Source: Brachypterus glaber (Eukaryota; Arthropoda; Insecta; Coleoptera; Kateretidae). Taken from it: 64,000 nt of DNA. The translations under genes and the position numbers were made by a program. Every line of letters begins with the position of its first letter. Position 1 is the stretch's first letter. Below the pieces are notes generated by a model. That model did no database searches. It worked only from the letters and a program-made list of their open reading frames with translations, and had not been told where the DNA came from. Shown piece by piece: positions 42,440 to 53,971 of the stretch. Location: the NCBI GenBank assembly GCA_958510825.1, contig OY294054.1, forward strand, positions 11,796,019 to 11,860,018, in the 5' to 3' direction.

Positions 42440-42999
42440 CTGTCCACAAAATGCGTTATTTGGATTTGACCATTTACGGTTTACCAAAAAAATATCTTGA
42501 ATCAAAATATCCCCCTGTGAAAATTCCACAGAATTTAATATCAATTGGTAGATCGTTAAATTTTGACAGTTCATTGTAAAAAATAGTTTTTTTAATAAAT
42601 CCTTTTTTGGTTTTATGAACATAAAAATCATCCTTATTTCTGGTATTTACAGAGTGAACTTGATGTACAAATTTAATTTTTTCTTTTAAATATGTGGGAG
42701 TTCTATCATTTTTTATTTTAAAGATATAATCTTAAATAAAATCCTTTGCCTAACTGTCATGAAATCAAGTGCCTGATACATCTTCTCAACAGAATTCCTT
42801 TTTTTACATTTTAATAAAATCATCAATGCTTTATTTTGAACTTTTTGTAAAGTTTCTACTTCATTTTGATTCAGATTAAATAGTAAAGAAGCGCAGTAAT
42901 CAATATAAGGGGCTATCAAAGCTTTGTACAGTAAAACGCGCTTATTAACATTTTTAGAAATTCTGGCTAAGAAATACACTTTTCTTAACATTTTACATA
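42440..42999 (-). pseudogene. CR1-like LINE polymerase remnant, interrupted by a foldback
   Basis: On the minus strand VCKMLRKVYFLARISKNV, YKALIAPYIDYCASLLF, LQKVQNKALMILL and LYQALDFMTVRQRILFKII follow the order of the thumb/connection region of CR1/jockey ORF2. After a frame change come NDRTPTYLKEKIKFVHQVHS, NTRNKDDF and FNDLPIDIKF. At 43000 the reading is cut by a TA-flanked foldback. Joining across it (44155 onward) restores an ICKM-type reading, so the LINE was already there. At least one frameshift and one later stop show it is dead. Confidence 0.7.
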
Positions 43000-44154
43000 C
43001 ATGGTGTATTTGAAATAGCGTAGGAAATTTTAACAGGTGATTCTACATGATAAAATATGACAAAAAGTTCCTATAAATATATGTCTAAAAATGCGTCATA
43101 AGGGAGCTACGCCCCTTTGAAAGTGGCTAAAAAAAATCGTTTTTTATTTAATAACTCAGGAACCCTTTGAGATATATCAACGAGGTTTTGCACGTCAACT
43201 AATCCTACCAAGGCCCGTTTTTATGTGTTATTTCCATGTACTTATTTCAACCAGGGGTGTGCGAAACGGGGGGGGCTTATCAGTTTTTGTCCCAAACTTT
43301 TTTCTGTGTAACTTTTTTGCAATTTTATTTTTGAAATATGATTCCTCAGGTAAAAATACATAAAAAAGGTATTCTTGTTGTAATACTGTAGGATTAACCG
43401 TTTTCGAGAAAAATTCATTTGAAGGTGAAATTCCACGGTTCTAGGACGAAAAATTAAATACTAAAATGTTGAAAACCAAAATTTTAATGATGCAGGGCGA
43501 ATGTACATTAAAAACTAAGAAAAAAAACTCATATACAGGTACTTCCGAAAATCAATCCTAATGGAGCTATGGTCTCCTAAATATGCACCATTTTTAAAGG
43601 GCTATGGTAGCTTTAAAAGCGTTTTTTCGACCTACATGTATGGAAACTTTTTTTCTTAGTTTTTGATGTAGAATAACATTGCATCATTAAAATTTTGGTT
43701 TTCGACATTTTAGTATTTAATTTTTCGTCCTCGAACCGTGAAATTTCACCTTCAAATGAACTTTTATCGAAAACGGTTAATCCTACAGTATTACAACAAG
43801 AGTACCTTTTTTTATGTATTTTGACCTGAGGAATCATATTTTGCAAAAAAGTTACACAGAAAAAAGTTTGGGACAAAAAACTGATAAGGCCCCCTCGTTT
43901 CGCACACCCCTGGTTTAAATAAGTACGTGAAAATCACATACAAAGATGGGCCTTATTAGGATTAATTCACGTGCAAAACCTCGTTAATATATCTCTTGAG
44001 TTATTAAATAAAAACCGATTTTTTTAGCCAATTTCAAAGGGGCGTAGCTCCCTTATGACGCATTTTTAGACATATGTTTATAGGAACTTTTTGTCATATT
44101 TTATCATGTAGAATCACCTGTTAAAATTTCCTACGCTATTTCAAATACACCCTG
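43000..44154. mobile_element. TA-flanked foldback element, 1155 bp (family F3)
   Basis: TA then CATGGTGTATTTGAAATAGC and, at the right, GCTATTTCAAATACACCCTG then TA. The two halves are inverted copies of each other for about 530 bases around about 43590. Arm words include AAAATTTTAATGATGCA and AACGGTTAATCCTACAGTAT. The outer parts contain GGGAGCTACGCCCCTTTGAA and its complement. It sits in a LINE at a TA. Derivatives are at 33615 and, more distantly, 56580-57182. Confidence 0.9.
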
Positions 44155-45352
44155 TATACTTATAACGTTTTTCCTTGGTGTTAACTAAACTTTGGACCAT
44201 TAAAGCATAGATGCCTATGCAGTTTTAGGAGCCTATTATTTTTTTAAATGTTTATTTTTTTATTTACTTATATTTATTTTATATTTTAAAACAATAATAT
44301 TTTTGGTTTTTTCACAACCAGAAATTTATTCATCGCACCTGTAGGTGTGGTAAGTTAAGCACCTCACAGCTGATTTTTTCAGGATCGTTTAATAAAAATA
44401 CTTAAAATCAAGTGGTAACCTTGTCCAAAAATTTTTGGGCAATAGCGTTGTCGCTCGCCCTAATGTTAAGAGTTGGTCCCAAAAAAAAAACTCCTAGCTA
44501 CCAAGAATTTTCTTATGTAAGAGGTTGTTTGAATGGACATAAAGAACACATATACAAAATCTCAAAGGTGAGGTAATAGAATAAAATCTACTGGGCGTGG
44601 GCTCCCGGGCTATATCCTTCAAGTTGCCGACAGAATATCCGAAATTAAAATATTCTGCAATAAATATTATACGACAAAATATTCTAACGACAAAATATCC
44701 TAACGAAAAAATATCCAAGATTAAAATGTCCTGATTCGTACCAAAATATTCAGTAAGGAATATCCTGAACTTACTATTAAAAAATGTGCTACGGGGCTTT
44801 ACTTAAAATACGTAACGCACTTACGGTAGAGGGCGTTACAATTCATTACGGTGGGGAGGGGGAACTAATGTAGCTTTACCTAATGCTCTTTATTGTTTTT
44901 AATATAGCTGTTTGTTTTTTACCAAAAAAAAATGGTAGGGTCTTGACTGCCAGCTTTAAAATATCAATCAGAAATACTTCTCACTTTACTTATTAATAAA
45001 AAATTATAAATATAAAAATGGAATAACAATGGAATTTAATATGGACAGTGTTTCAGATATCGTCTCCCAAGAGTTCTGGAGTTTATTAAAGGTGTCAATT
45101 TGAAAGAAATAAATGTCGAATAACTCGAGAAAAACACAATCAAAAACATTTTAAATGTGGGATCACTTGACTTTTATTAGTTCTATTTAATGTTTTAAAG
45201 ATGGTACCCCTTGACGGTAGAAGGTTATGGCATCACTTAAGTGTGTAAAATTAAAAGATGTTCCACTCAAAATAACAATCGAACTGTCCGACGATTTTTT
45301 CTAAAATGTATTATTTTCAGAAATATTGAATTTAATCATTTTGAAAATTCTA
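44155..45352. other. Non-coding stretch; LINE continuation then short tandem words
   Basis: The first 60 or so bases probably continue the LINE upstream of the foldback. At 44640-44760 ACGACAAAATATTCTAACGA and variants (ACAAAATATCCTAACGA) recur four to five times. The rest shows nothing recognised. Confidence 0.45.
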
Positions 45353-46131
45353 CACCTTTTATACATAACCCGATTAACTTTTCAGTTAAAAGTTAAAAAA
45401 AAAAACGCTCAGACGGGTCGATTTTTATCTTTAATTTTGCAAATTTTGGTGTAAAAAAAGTTATAAAAATTTTCACCCCCTTGCACCCTCTTATCACAAC
45501 TTTAGCAACCCTCCCCTTGTGACATATCGTTTAACAGGTTATTAATTAAGCATTCTAACGGTGTAGATAAAGCCTAATTTGGCAAAGGGCTTATAAAAAA
45601 ATGGTTGGTTGGTATTTGAAAAAAAAAATGGAATGGGTGGGAGCAAGAAGGTGGAAATTGTGATAACATTTGTTGTAAACTAAAATTTGCAAAATTAAAA
45701 ATAAAAATCGACCTGTCTGAGCATTTTCTTTTTACTTTCCAGTTATAAGTTAAAAAAAAAACGCTCAGACAGGTTGATTTTATTTTGAGTTTTTAGTTTA
45801 TTTTGGTTTACACCAAATGTTATCACAATTTTCACCCACTTGCACCCACACATTCCATTTTTTTTTTCAAATAGCCACCCACTTCTTATAAGCCCTTTGC
45901 CAAATTAGGCTTTATCATACACTGATAGAAAGCTTATTAAATAACTTTCACACAAGGGGTTTGGGCTATTTGAAAAAAAAAAGATGTGATGGGAAGGTGC
46001 AAGGGGGTAAAAATTTTGATAACTTTTTTTACATCAAAATTTGCAAAATAAAAAATAAAAATCGACCTGTCCGAGCGTTTTTTTTTTTAATATGTAACTG
46101 AAAAGTTAATCGGGTGATTCGAGACGCACTG
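45353..46131. mobile_element. TA-flanked nested foldback, 779 bp
   Basis: The outer ends are TACACC...CCCGATTAACTTTTCAGTTA and the inverted TAACTGAAAAGTTAATCGGG ... GCACTG then TA. A second complete palindrome sits inside (arms about 45545-45730 and 45740-45930; words AAGCCTAATTTGGCAAAGGG / CCCTTTGCCAAATTAGGCTT). AACGCTCAGAC(G/A)GGTCGATTTTT and its complement occur four times in alternating orientation, so the element is effectively four arms. Confidence 0.8.
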
Positions 46132-46769
46132 TATTTTAAATTTTGGCGAAGGCGCATACATGGAATCGACTGTTAAAATGCTAAAACGTGTAAAATAGAA
46201 ATATAAAAATGTTTTTTAAAAAGCTTTTATTACAAAAGAGAGGAGAATAACGTTGATTTATAACATAATTTTCTGGGTTTTTCACATTTTTTTATTTTAG
46301 TTATATAAGCCGAAAAATACTGAACAGAATACTGAAAACAATATTTTCTAGTTTTTAATAAAATAAGCGTGCTGTTGTTTATACATTTTTATTACTAAAC
46401 CTTTAAAAGCTGGTGAACATCATAAACTTATTTTTTCCCGGCTGATTTTTACCTTTGTATATTGTTATTAAACTATTCCCAAGTAGCCAGATTCTGGATC
46501 CTGTTGCTTAGAAGTCCAAAAATGGTGTTGAAATAAGTAACCGAGTGACCTTAAAAAGTTGCTTTGACATTAGTCAGATCTAAATTTTTGGAAAAAGTCT
46601 CATTTAATCTGTCAGATCTCCTTGTAAATTCCGAAACATTATATCTGAAAAACGAGCACTTGACAGGTAGATTTAACGAATTATCCTTTTTTAAACAATT
46701 AATAAGTTTTTACTCATATAAAGTAGTCAATTATTAAAGTACTACTAGTATCTGGCAAGTTCTTATTAT
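46132..46769. other. Non-coding stretch, nothing recognised
   Basis: AT-rich sequence without supported features. Confidence 0.4.
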
Positions 46770-47105
46770 ACTATTTACAGCGCATAGCGCTAGAATAGTA
46801 TTATACGGTAGTTTCGCAAAATCGCCAAAAAACGTCTTAGACAAAAAATTCTTGGATAAAATTGTGTTTTTCATGAAAAAATAAGAAACTATGAAAATGT
46901 CCGTATGTCCGTCTGTCTGTCTTTACGTCCGATGTCACGATTTTTGTGGACACGATAACTCCAAACAAATTATCCCAACTGCTCGAAATTTTTAGAAAAA
47001 AATCAAGTTTCATAAGGGAAAGATCCCTATTGTTTTTGAAATTAATCCCCCCAAAAACAAAAAAGTTATGATGGGTTAACTTTTTTTAAAAAAGCCTAAT
47101 TAGAA
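46770..47105. repeat. AACAAAAAAGTTATG dispersed repeat, copy 2
   Basis: It begins with ACAGCGCATAGCGCTAGAAT and AGTATTATACGGTAGTTTCG, then ACAAAAAATTCTTGGATAAA, GTCCGTATGTCCGTCTGTCT and CCCCCCAAAAACAAAAAAGT. The start-side words reappear inverted at 63180-63230 (AATACCATTCTAGCCCTACG), which suggests that is one true terminus. Confidence 0.65.
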
Positions 47106-47812
47106 TGTACTTTTAGATATATATCAAATTTAGCAGGGAGAAAATTATTTGTTAAAAATATTCTCCAGATCGAGGGTAACTAGGCAAGTGACGTATTATA
47201 TGGAAGAACCCAAACACGTGTAAATGCATTGGCTTAGAAAAATAAACCCACTTTTTCAGCGTCCCGACGCCTTTTCTTGCTGTAAGCTTAAGTTTTGTGT
47301 ACCCATAGAAACAAACTGTTAAATTAGGTACAATATTATTATGTATTTTTAAAAGTTCATAAAATATCTGTCTCAGATGAACGAGAACTCTCTCCTAAAA
47401 GAATTGGAAACAATTCAATTTTTTTTTTTTAAATCAAAAAAAAATTAAAAACATTTAAAAAATAAGATACTATTTTTACGATAAAAAAAATAGAAATTTA
47501 CCCTTTTTACGCATTTTAACCCCCCAAAATCTCCCTTAGTTACCCCTACTTTTTCTACATACAGTCCCGAGATATTGATATAAACAAGATCTGGTAAGAA
47601 TTTTAACGCTTTAGGTTAAAATGGTCAAAAGTTACAAAGTCCAGTTCCGTCGCATGTCAAGGCCGCCAAAGGAAAGGATCAAATGCGAATAAAGATCCTT
47701 AAAAGACAGTCGAGGCGAGAATTTCCAGTCTCATGTTAAGGCAGCCAAATAAGAGGATTAAGTGTCTCCTCTAGCCTCCAAATGCCGACAATCGAGGTTC
47801 AGATTCCATGTA
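47106..47812. other. Non-coding stretch, nothing firm
   Basis: GC-richer at 47640-47810, with two loosely similar halves (ATGTCAAGGCCGCCAAAGGA and ATGTTAAGGCAGCCAAATAA about 90 bases apart), a possible diverged tandem duplication. Confidence 0.4.
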
Positions 47813-47992
47813 TTCCCTAATAATATATCCAAAAATTGGATATGTGTTTTTCTTCGTTTTGAAACTACAGACAATTGGAGGTATCAATTTTTTTTAATTT
47901 TCTCATATTTTCGAAAAATTGATATTTCCAATTAGCTGTAGTTTCAAAACATACAAAAACACATACCCAATTTTTGGATATATTCTTAGGAA
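47813..47992. mobile_element. Foldback MITE, 180 bp
   Basis: TTCCCTAATAATATATCCAA and the inverted TTGGATATATTCTTAGGAA are the ends. The arms continue through GTGTTTTTCTTCGTTTTGAA / TTTCAAAACATACAAAAACAC and CAATTGGAGGTATCAATTTT / AAATTGATATTTCCAATTAG. The open frames over it (47865-48140) are consequences of the repeat. Confidence 0.75.
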
Positions 47993-49083
47993 TATATGGG
48001 CCTATGTCTTGTGCGAAATTAAAAGAAAAAAAATATCCACAAGTCAATGCAAAATGGCATTGAAAATGTCAATTTTTCAATTTTTTTCAACTTTTTTAAT
48101 ATTTGTCCTCGGGTTTTCTCACATTAGATTCTTTTTTTAAATAATGCTTATAGTGCAACAGTATCACACATAAACATGGTTTATAAAAATTAAAACAGAA
48201 CTAAAAAATAACAAAGGAGAAAAAAAATAGGATGGGCAAAATTTTTTTTTTGATTTTTATGTACTTTTAGAGGCCTTTTCAAAGAACTTAGGAACAAATA
48301 ATACCAAATATGTTAACATTTTTAAAAAGAGTGTTTTCTGAAAATTTATTTAAAACCTTGACGGTTAAAATAGGTCATCAACCAAAAAAGTTAGTAAGGT
48401 TTATATAGATGCCGAAAACAGCAACATTTTCATGCAGCGACCCCATTGGTCAGCTCCTTGATCAGCTTTTTTCCGGCATTTAAATATCTGCTCAAAATTT
48501 AGTGTTAGGCTGCCTAACTATTAGGCTCTAGTGAAAAACAAACACATCCTCGAACTTTTAAAACATCCTTTTTCATTGCTGTAGTCGGGTAAAAGGGATA
48601 AAGTTAAAATATTATGAATCCTCGTACACGTGCTGATATACACGTGCAGATATGCTCGTGCAGCCTAAGGCCTATTTGGCAGTTAAATTTACACAAATTT
48701 TGCAGTCCGTTTCTATAGTGTACAATGTTTTAGTATACGGTATTGGAAAACAAAATTTTTAACGTAAATATGAGAAAATTGCGTTTATTTTCTTAATTAA
48801 AGTTTTCCGAACATTAATTACAGAACTTTTCTGGAATTTTTTTGTTAGTAACGTCTAAGAAAAATTTTAAACATGTGTGTCCAGTCTAAGATTTTATAAA
48901 GATAGAAATTTATAACTTTAAAAAAATGTTAATGAAAGACTCCATCCCTCTATTTTTATTTAAGGCTTCCCCGGAGAGAAAAGAAAGGTTTGTTATGGCG
49001 AAAAAAAATGTTTTCTAAGTACTTATCCATTTTTCGATGTACGTCAGTCCAGAGACCTAAAGGTCATACCAAACTTTAAACTT
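47993..49083. other. Non-coding stretch, nothing firm
   Basis: Contains a small CGTGCTGATATACACGTGCA / GATATGCTCGTGCAG cluster near 48632-48662. No gene recognised. Confidence 0.4.
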
Positions 49084-49889
49084 AAAGGGGTCTTTCTACC
49101 TTCAAATTTTAAAAATATTTTGTTTTTACCATTTTTTTTTACATAGAAGGAAAAAAGATATAATTGCAAAATTTTGTTGGTATGTTTATTTATATTTAAA
49201 GAATACAAAAAAAAATCTTTAGATTTTTATAGTACCATTTTTTTGCCATAATTTTTTTTTGGAAAAAACCATAAAAAACGGTGGTCGCCATGATTCCGGC
49301 AGTTTGGATCGATTAAAAAAAAAAACGGGATATTATTCAGTATTAAAGTCGCTATGGCCCTATCTAGAAGATTTTTTTTTATCAAAAAATAACAAAATGG
49401 CTGTCGTTTTTCAAAAAATTTTAAATAATTTTTAAGAAAAACGTCTGCCATTTTGTTATTTTTTGGCCAACAAAAAATCTTCTAGATAGGGCTATAGCGA
49501 CTTCAATACTGAATAATATCCCTTTTTTTTAGTCGATCCAAACTGCCGAAATCATGGCTACCACCGTTTTTTTACAATTTTTTTCAAAAAAAAAATTATG
49601 ACAAAAATGGCACTTTAAAAATCTAAAAAAAATGTATTCTTTAAACCCTTCAGCTCCATTGTTTAGATATTTTTAGGTACAGCAAAATTTACCACAATAT
49701 CCACAGTAGGATATTCCTATACGGAATTTTCCATATAAATTTTAATCTGGTATAGGGACCTAGACCTTGTAAAACCGGCTGGAGCCGAAGGGGTTAAATA
49801 TAAATAAAGATACCTATCTTTTTTCTTTCTATAAAAAAATGTTTAAAAACAAAATACTTTTAAAATTTGAAGATAGAAAGACCCCTTTT
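49084..49889. mobile_element. Large foldback carrying a piggyBac-like insert
   Basis: AAAGGGGTCTTTCTACCTTC on the left and GAAGATAGAAAGACCCCTTTT on the right are inverted. Inner paired blocks include AATCTTCTAGATAGGGC / GCCCTATCTAGAAGATT and AACAAAATGGC / GCCATTTTGTT around about 49420. A 149-bp piggyBac-like MITE interrupts the right arm at 49645-49793. Terminal superfamily undetermined. Confidence 0.8.
49645..49793. mobile_element. piggyBac-like MITE, 149 bp, TTAA target
   Basis: TTAA at 49641-49644 and 49794-49797 flanks ACCCTTCAGCTCC and the inverted GGAGCCGAAGGGG (11 of 13 match). The TTAA duplication and the CCCTT start are piggyBac hallmarks. It lies inside the right arm of the 49084 foldback, and removing it with one TTAA restores the arm's homology. 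Confidence 0.85.
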
Positions 49890-51109
49890 AGAGTATTTCT
49901 GATAGGGGTTTTTCTTATATCTTCCAATTCCAATTCCAATAATGTCTCACTCTGTAGTGATGTTGGCGCAGACGCCAACTTAATTATCTTAAAAATTAAA
50001 AAAAAAATTGACTTTACATGTTTAACAGTTCCACGTTAAAATTTAACATCACAAAATAAAAAACATAAATATTCACGATTCACTTAAAACTTTACTATTA
50101 AAGTAATATTTTCACTAAACAACATAAAATAAAATAAATCAAGTCCTGTGCATATCTACGATAGCAGGCTGATGCAGGAGTAAATCCGCCTAAGCGGCCA
50201 CATCCGTCTCTTACAATCCTGTTTACTGAAGAACAACAATCGAAAGTTCGATTTTCTTAAAAATCGATCCAAGGATTTTTGTCAAATTAAAATCATAACA
50301 AAATTTCTTTACTGTTTTTTTCTGGAAAAATTACATAAGGGCGAAAAATAGACAGCAACACATATTATTTTTAAACAAATTCTAAAGCAGATTTCATAGA
50401 ACTTTGTTTGCATCGCGCTTCAGAATAAGGCCAATCACATTCTTGTACCCGAAGGGGCTTATCTAGGCTTTAGACTGTCCTGGGCACTAAAAAAAATCAA
50501 ATCAAAAATTGGCTGCCCCTATGAAAATTTTGATGACTAAAAAAAAGTTCCTCACTTCTGAAAAAAAGCTTTACCTCTGACAAAAATGTTCTCACCTCTA
50601 AAAAGAAGCTTTACTCTGGCAGAAATTTTGAGAACCAAAAAAAAACTACTTCCGAATTTGGCCATAATTGGCTGGCAATAGAAACGGCAGGGGACTGACT
50701 TTTCCGTGCTGATCCAAATTTTATCCAAATCGGTCAACAAATAACTGAATGACTGCCCTCATAAAGTCTCAGGCTGGACACAAGGTATAATGCTATTTTA
50801 ACAGAATGTTTTAAAAGGAACTTTTTGCAAGACATCAATAGCAAGGTTTTTTTAATAAGCTCTGGGACTGTGTAGGATGAGTTTATTAAAGGAATTTTAC
50901 TTTTTATACTTTATACTTCTTTAACTTTAATTAGTGTAATTCTAAAAATATTTCATAATTATAATTAATATTTTGTTTTTCAAACAAGTTTTTGTTTATA
51001 CACGTATAAAATTTCTTAATTAAACATATTTTTTAAATCCAGTAAATAATTCTGAAACATTTTATTGTAGATAATAATAAAAGGAGAATATCTTTTTAGG
51101 GAGTTATTT
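49890..51109. other. Non-coding stretch, nothing firm
   Basis: At 50530-50660 short words of the type AAAAGCTTTAC(C)TCTG and CTCACCTCT recur three times, an old minor tandem. No gene recognised. Confidence 0.4.
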
Positions 51110-51267
51110 GGGAACGTTCAAGTATTACGTAACGCTCCTAGGGGGGGTGGGGGTCATTTTGGAGTGTTACGCCTATGTTAATGGTATAGGGAAATAGCGT
51201 TACAAGGGGGGGGGGTCGGATGTCCAAAATAATCAAAATTTGGGTTAAGTAACACTTGAACGTTTAC
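51110..51267. mobile_element. Harbinger-like MITE, 158 bp
   Basis: GGGAACGTTCAAGTATTACG starts the element and an inverted, mutated end (CACTTGAACGTTTAC) closes it. The interior matches 12177-12319, with the G-run and TTAATGGTATAGGGAAATAG blocks. The flanking TTA has decayed. Confidence 0.8.
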
Positions 51268-51543
51268 TTTTGGGCCACATCAAAAGTGTTTGTTTTTAGT
51301 TAAAATGATAAGAAATGGAGAATTGTTAAATTTTAACTATTTATTTGGTAGTAATTGTTAAAAAAATATATTTTAATAAAACTAATTAAAAATGTACATC
51401 TTGGCAATATTGCTTTTTATTACGAGACAAAGTCAACTAGTCAAATGGCACCAATAAAGTGTTTTTGATGCGAGGGGTACATTAATAAAAAGAGTACGTG
51501 TGAAAAACAGTTTTTATGTAATATATCTGGAACTGGAACAGTA

Positions 51544-51691
51544 ATATCGATGGCCTAGCGTACAAATGTGTTAAGCACAGGATGGCTTAGCGTAAAAATG
51601 TGCTAAGTACCATAACCGTTACCGATAGTTAGCACGTTTTTACGGTAGGACATCCGGTACTCAGCACCTTTGTACGCTAGGCCATCGATAT
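51544..51691. mobile_element. Foldback MITE, 148 bp
   Basis: ATATCGATGGCCTAGCGTAC and the inverted GTACGCTAGGCCATCGATAT are perfect 20-mers. The arms continue (GATGGCTTAGCGTAAAAATG / CGTTTTTACGGTAGGACATC) to a centre near 51617. The TA at each end could be the duplication. Confidence 0.85.
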
Positions 51692-51837
51692 AACCTACAC
51701 AAACTGGAAGCTAAAAACTAATTTAAAGGGGGTACAAAATCTTAATTAAGGAAGAGATTTGCCGTACGCAAATTTCGGATGGTGATTATAAAATGTTATG
51801 GTACAGTTTCTGTCAATACATACATACATACATAGTA

Positions 51838-52867
51838 GGGTGCCCAGAGTTTTGACTTTTTTTGAATTTTAAAGGTCTTACCCCCCAAAGTTGTTCATTG
51901 GGGTGAGTAGATTACCACGCTATTTTTTCAGAATTTTGTTTTGTTAAAAGATTATTATCTTAATTATTATAGGTTTGTATGAGTGCCACCCCACGCTCTG
52001 CGGCGTCGTTTACCACTTTTAATTTTTGAACATTGTATGTACTCAGTACATACAATCCAAGAAATATGTTCAAAAATTAAAAATGGTAAACGACGCCGCA
52101 GAGCGTGGCATGGCAATCATACAAACCTATAATAATTATAATAATAATAATTATTATTATTATTAAAAGATTATAATCTTTTAACAAATCAAGAGGATCA
52201 AACACAATTTCTGTTGCAAGTTATGGAACAACATATACAGAATAAATTTTCCAAATTTAAAAAAATCTACTTTATTACTGGGGCATTCAAAGTAGATTTA
52301 AAAGATTTGAAAAATGTATTCTTTGTTGTACTATACTTTGTTGTTCAATGTGGGCCCTAAAAGAATGAAAAGTGTAAAAATCTAGAAAAGTTGTGTAATT
52401 TTGTTAAAAAACATTTTTTTTTCGAGCACCCTGTATATAGGATCAAATATTTATATATGGCTTTTAAGTCAGGACACATTTAGGTATTACCAAAAAATTT
52501 TTGACCGGGGTGAAAAAATTGAATGTGGTATTCCTAGCACCCTAAATTAGGGATAACATCAAAATTTTGACTTTTCTAGGTCACAACAAGGCCGTTTGTT
52601 GATGAAAAAATTTGAAAAAAATCAGGGTTCTTCCTTATTTATCCTAGATCTCCGTACTGTGCAAAAAGCATTTTAATTTATCTTTAATAGGCCGTAAAAA
52701 AAATTTAATCTGGAGAAACGATTATTTTTGCAAAAAACGGCTGTGCGCCACCTCTAAATATTTTTTTTAATTCTGAAAAAATAGCGTGGTAATCTACTCA
52801 CCCCAATGAACAACTTTGGGGGGTAAGACCTTTAAAATTCAAAAAAAAGTCAAAACTCTGGGCACCC
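51838..52867. mobile_element. TA-flanked TIR element, 1030 bp, with nested MITE
   Basis: TA then GGGTGCCCAGAGTTTTGACT and, at the right, AGTCAAAACTCTGGGCACCC then TA. The ends stay inverted for about 105 bases through CCCCCCAAAGTTGTTCATTG and GTAGATTACCACGCTATTTT. The interior is not palindromic and includes a 164-bp nested MITE. No transposase recognised. Confidence 0.9.
51968..52131. mobile_element. Nested palindromic MITE with GC-rich arms
   Basis: ATAGGTTTGTATGAGTGCCA ... CGCTCTGCGGCGTCGTTTAC and the inverted GTAAACGACGCCGCAGAGCG ... CATACAAACCTAT mirror around about 52042 (TGTACTCAGTACA). An (ATT)n/(AAT)n microsatellite follows at 52130-52163. Confidence 0.85.
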
Positions 52868-53709
52868 TAATACATAGGTACCTTGTTCTTCTTTTCCCAC
52901 ATTTCCAACATGCATAATATATTAGATCACCTTTAGAGCATGTATATACTAATTGGTAATACTATGTTTTAATTTGCTTTCCCTAATCTGAGAGAAAACC
53001 TTTTCTCTAAAGAAACTTACACTACATATTTTTCCTTCTCATATTCATGAATGTTGTTTTCATTTTCTTCATGAAAAATACGTTGAATTTAAATCAAGTT
53101 CAACTTTTAAACCCATATTAAAACTAAATAAACACCAACAACAGCAAGAATTAGATGCTATCCGCCACGCCACTAATCTTAAAGATTGCGGACGGAGAAT
53201 ATTTTATTTATTTGTTTAAAGTTGTTCAGGACCTACAGAGAGGTTTTATACAATGTATGACATAAATACTACACTAAGAATACAATTTATATATATGTAG
53301 TATGCTGTACTGATACGATGGTTTTTTTTACCCCTCTTTTCTCCAATCTAAAATCGTGCTTATTGTTGGCTTTTTAATTTATAAAATATAATTTATTTGT
53401 GGATTAATACGTTATAATTAAGTGGTATGTGTATTAAATATAAATTATATTCTCTCCCTAAATATCAATTCGTTATACTAGGTTAGGTACCGTTGCTTTA
53501 TTTTCAAATTTTGCTCATATTAATCCCAACTGCTAAAGCAGTCGTTGCATTTTCGTCATTGGGATTAATATTCGTAAAATTTATGATATTACCCCTGATA
53601 ATATTACAAATAATTTTTAGTGCAACAAAACTATTCCAAATATTATTATTGTTCTCTCAGAAAAAGAATAGATCAGTGTTATATACAATAATTCCATGCA
53701 CTTTTTTAT
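52868..53709. other. Non-coding stretch, nothing recognised
   Basis: The open frame at 53493-53771 (92 codons) is hydrophobic and runs into the SINE that follows. It has no recognisable domain. Confidence 0.4.
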
Positions 53710-53971
53710 GGGAGAATTGGTGTAATGGTCTACCGCGTCTGTACATGACAAGTCTACTACAACTAGCGTGAGTTGATTCTCACTGGCGCCGATTTGCCTT
53801 TTTCAGTTAATTAATAATTGAAATTTGGCGAAGGCATAAGTGAAGCGGACACTCCCTATAAAAACTGGTTCGAAAGTCAGTATAAGCCGGTGGTTCCCTC
53901 TACTACTAGCCCACACAAGTCCTGGACTTAGGGGATGCTTAATTAAGTAGAATAGTTAGAGGTTAAACAAA
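53710..53971 (+). mobile_element. tRNA-derived SINE, copy 3
   Basis: In the plus orientation it has an A-box (TGGTGTAATGG), a degenerate B-box in GTGAGTTGATTCTCACTGGC, then the same body as the minus-strand copies near 1.3 and 2.6 kb (TTCAGTTAATTAATAATTGA, TTTGGCGAAGGC, CTCTACTACTAGCCCACACA, AGTCCTGGACTTAGGGGATG) and a GGTTAAACAAATAAACAAAG tail. Confidence 0.85.

Noticed and set aside
43000..44154. Frames at 43242-43876 as possible genes
   Set aside because: They lie in the inverted arms of a foldback. The same arm read in the other orientation breaks the frame, and no domain is present.
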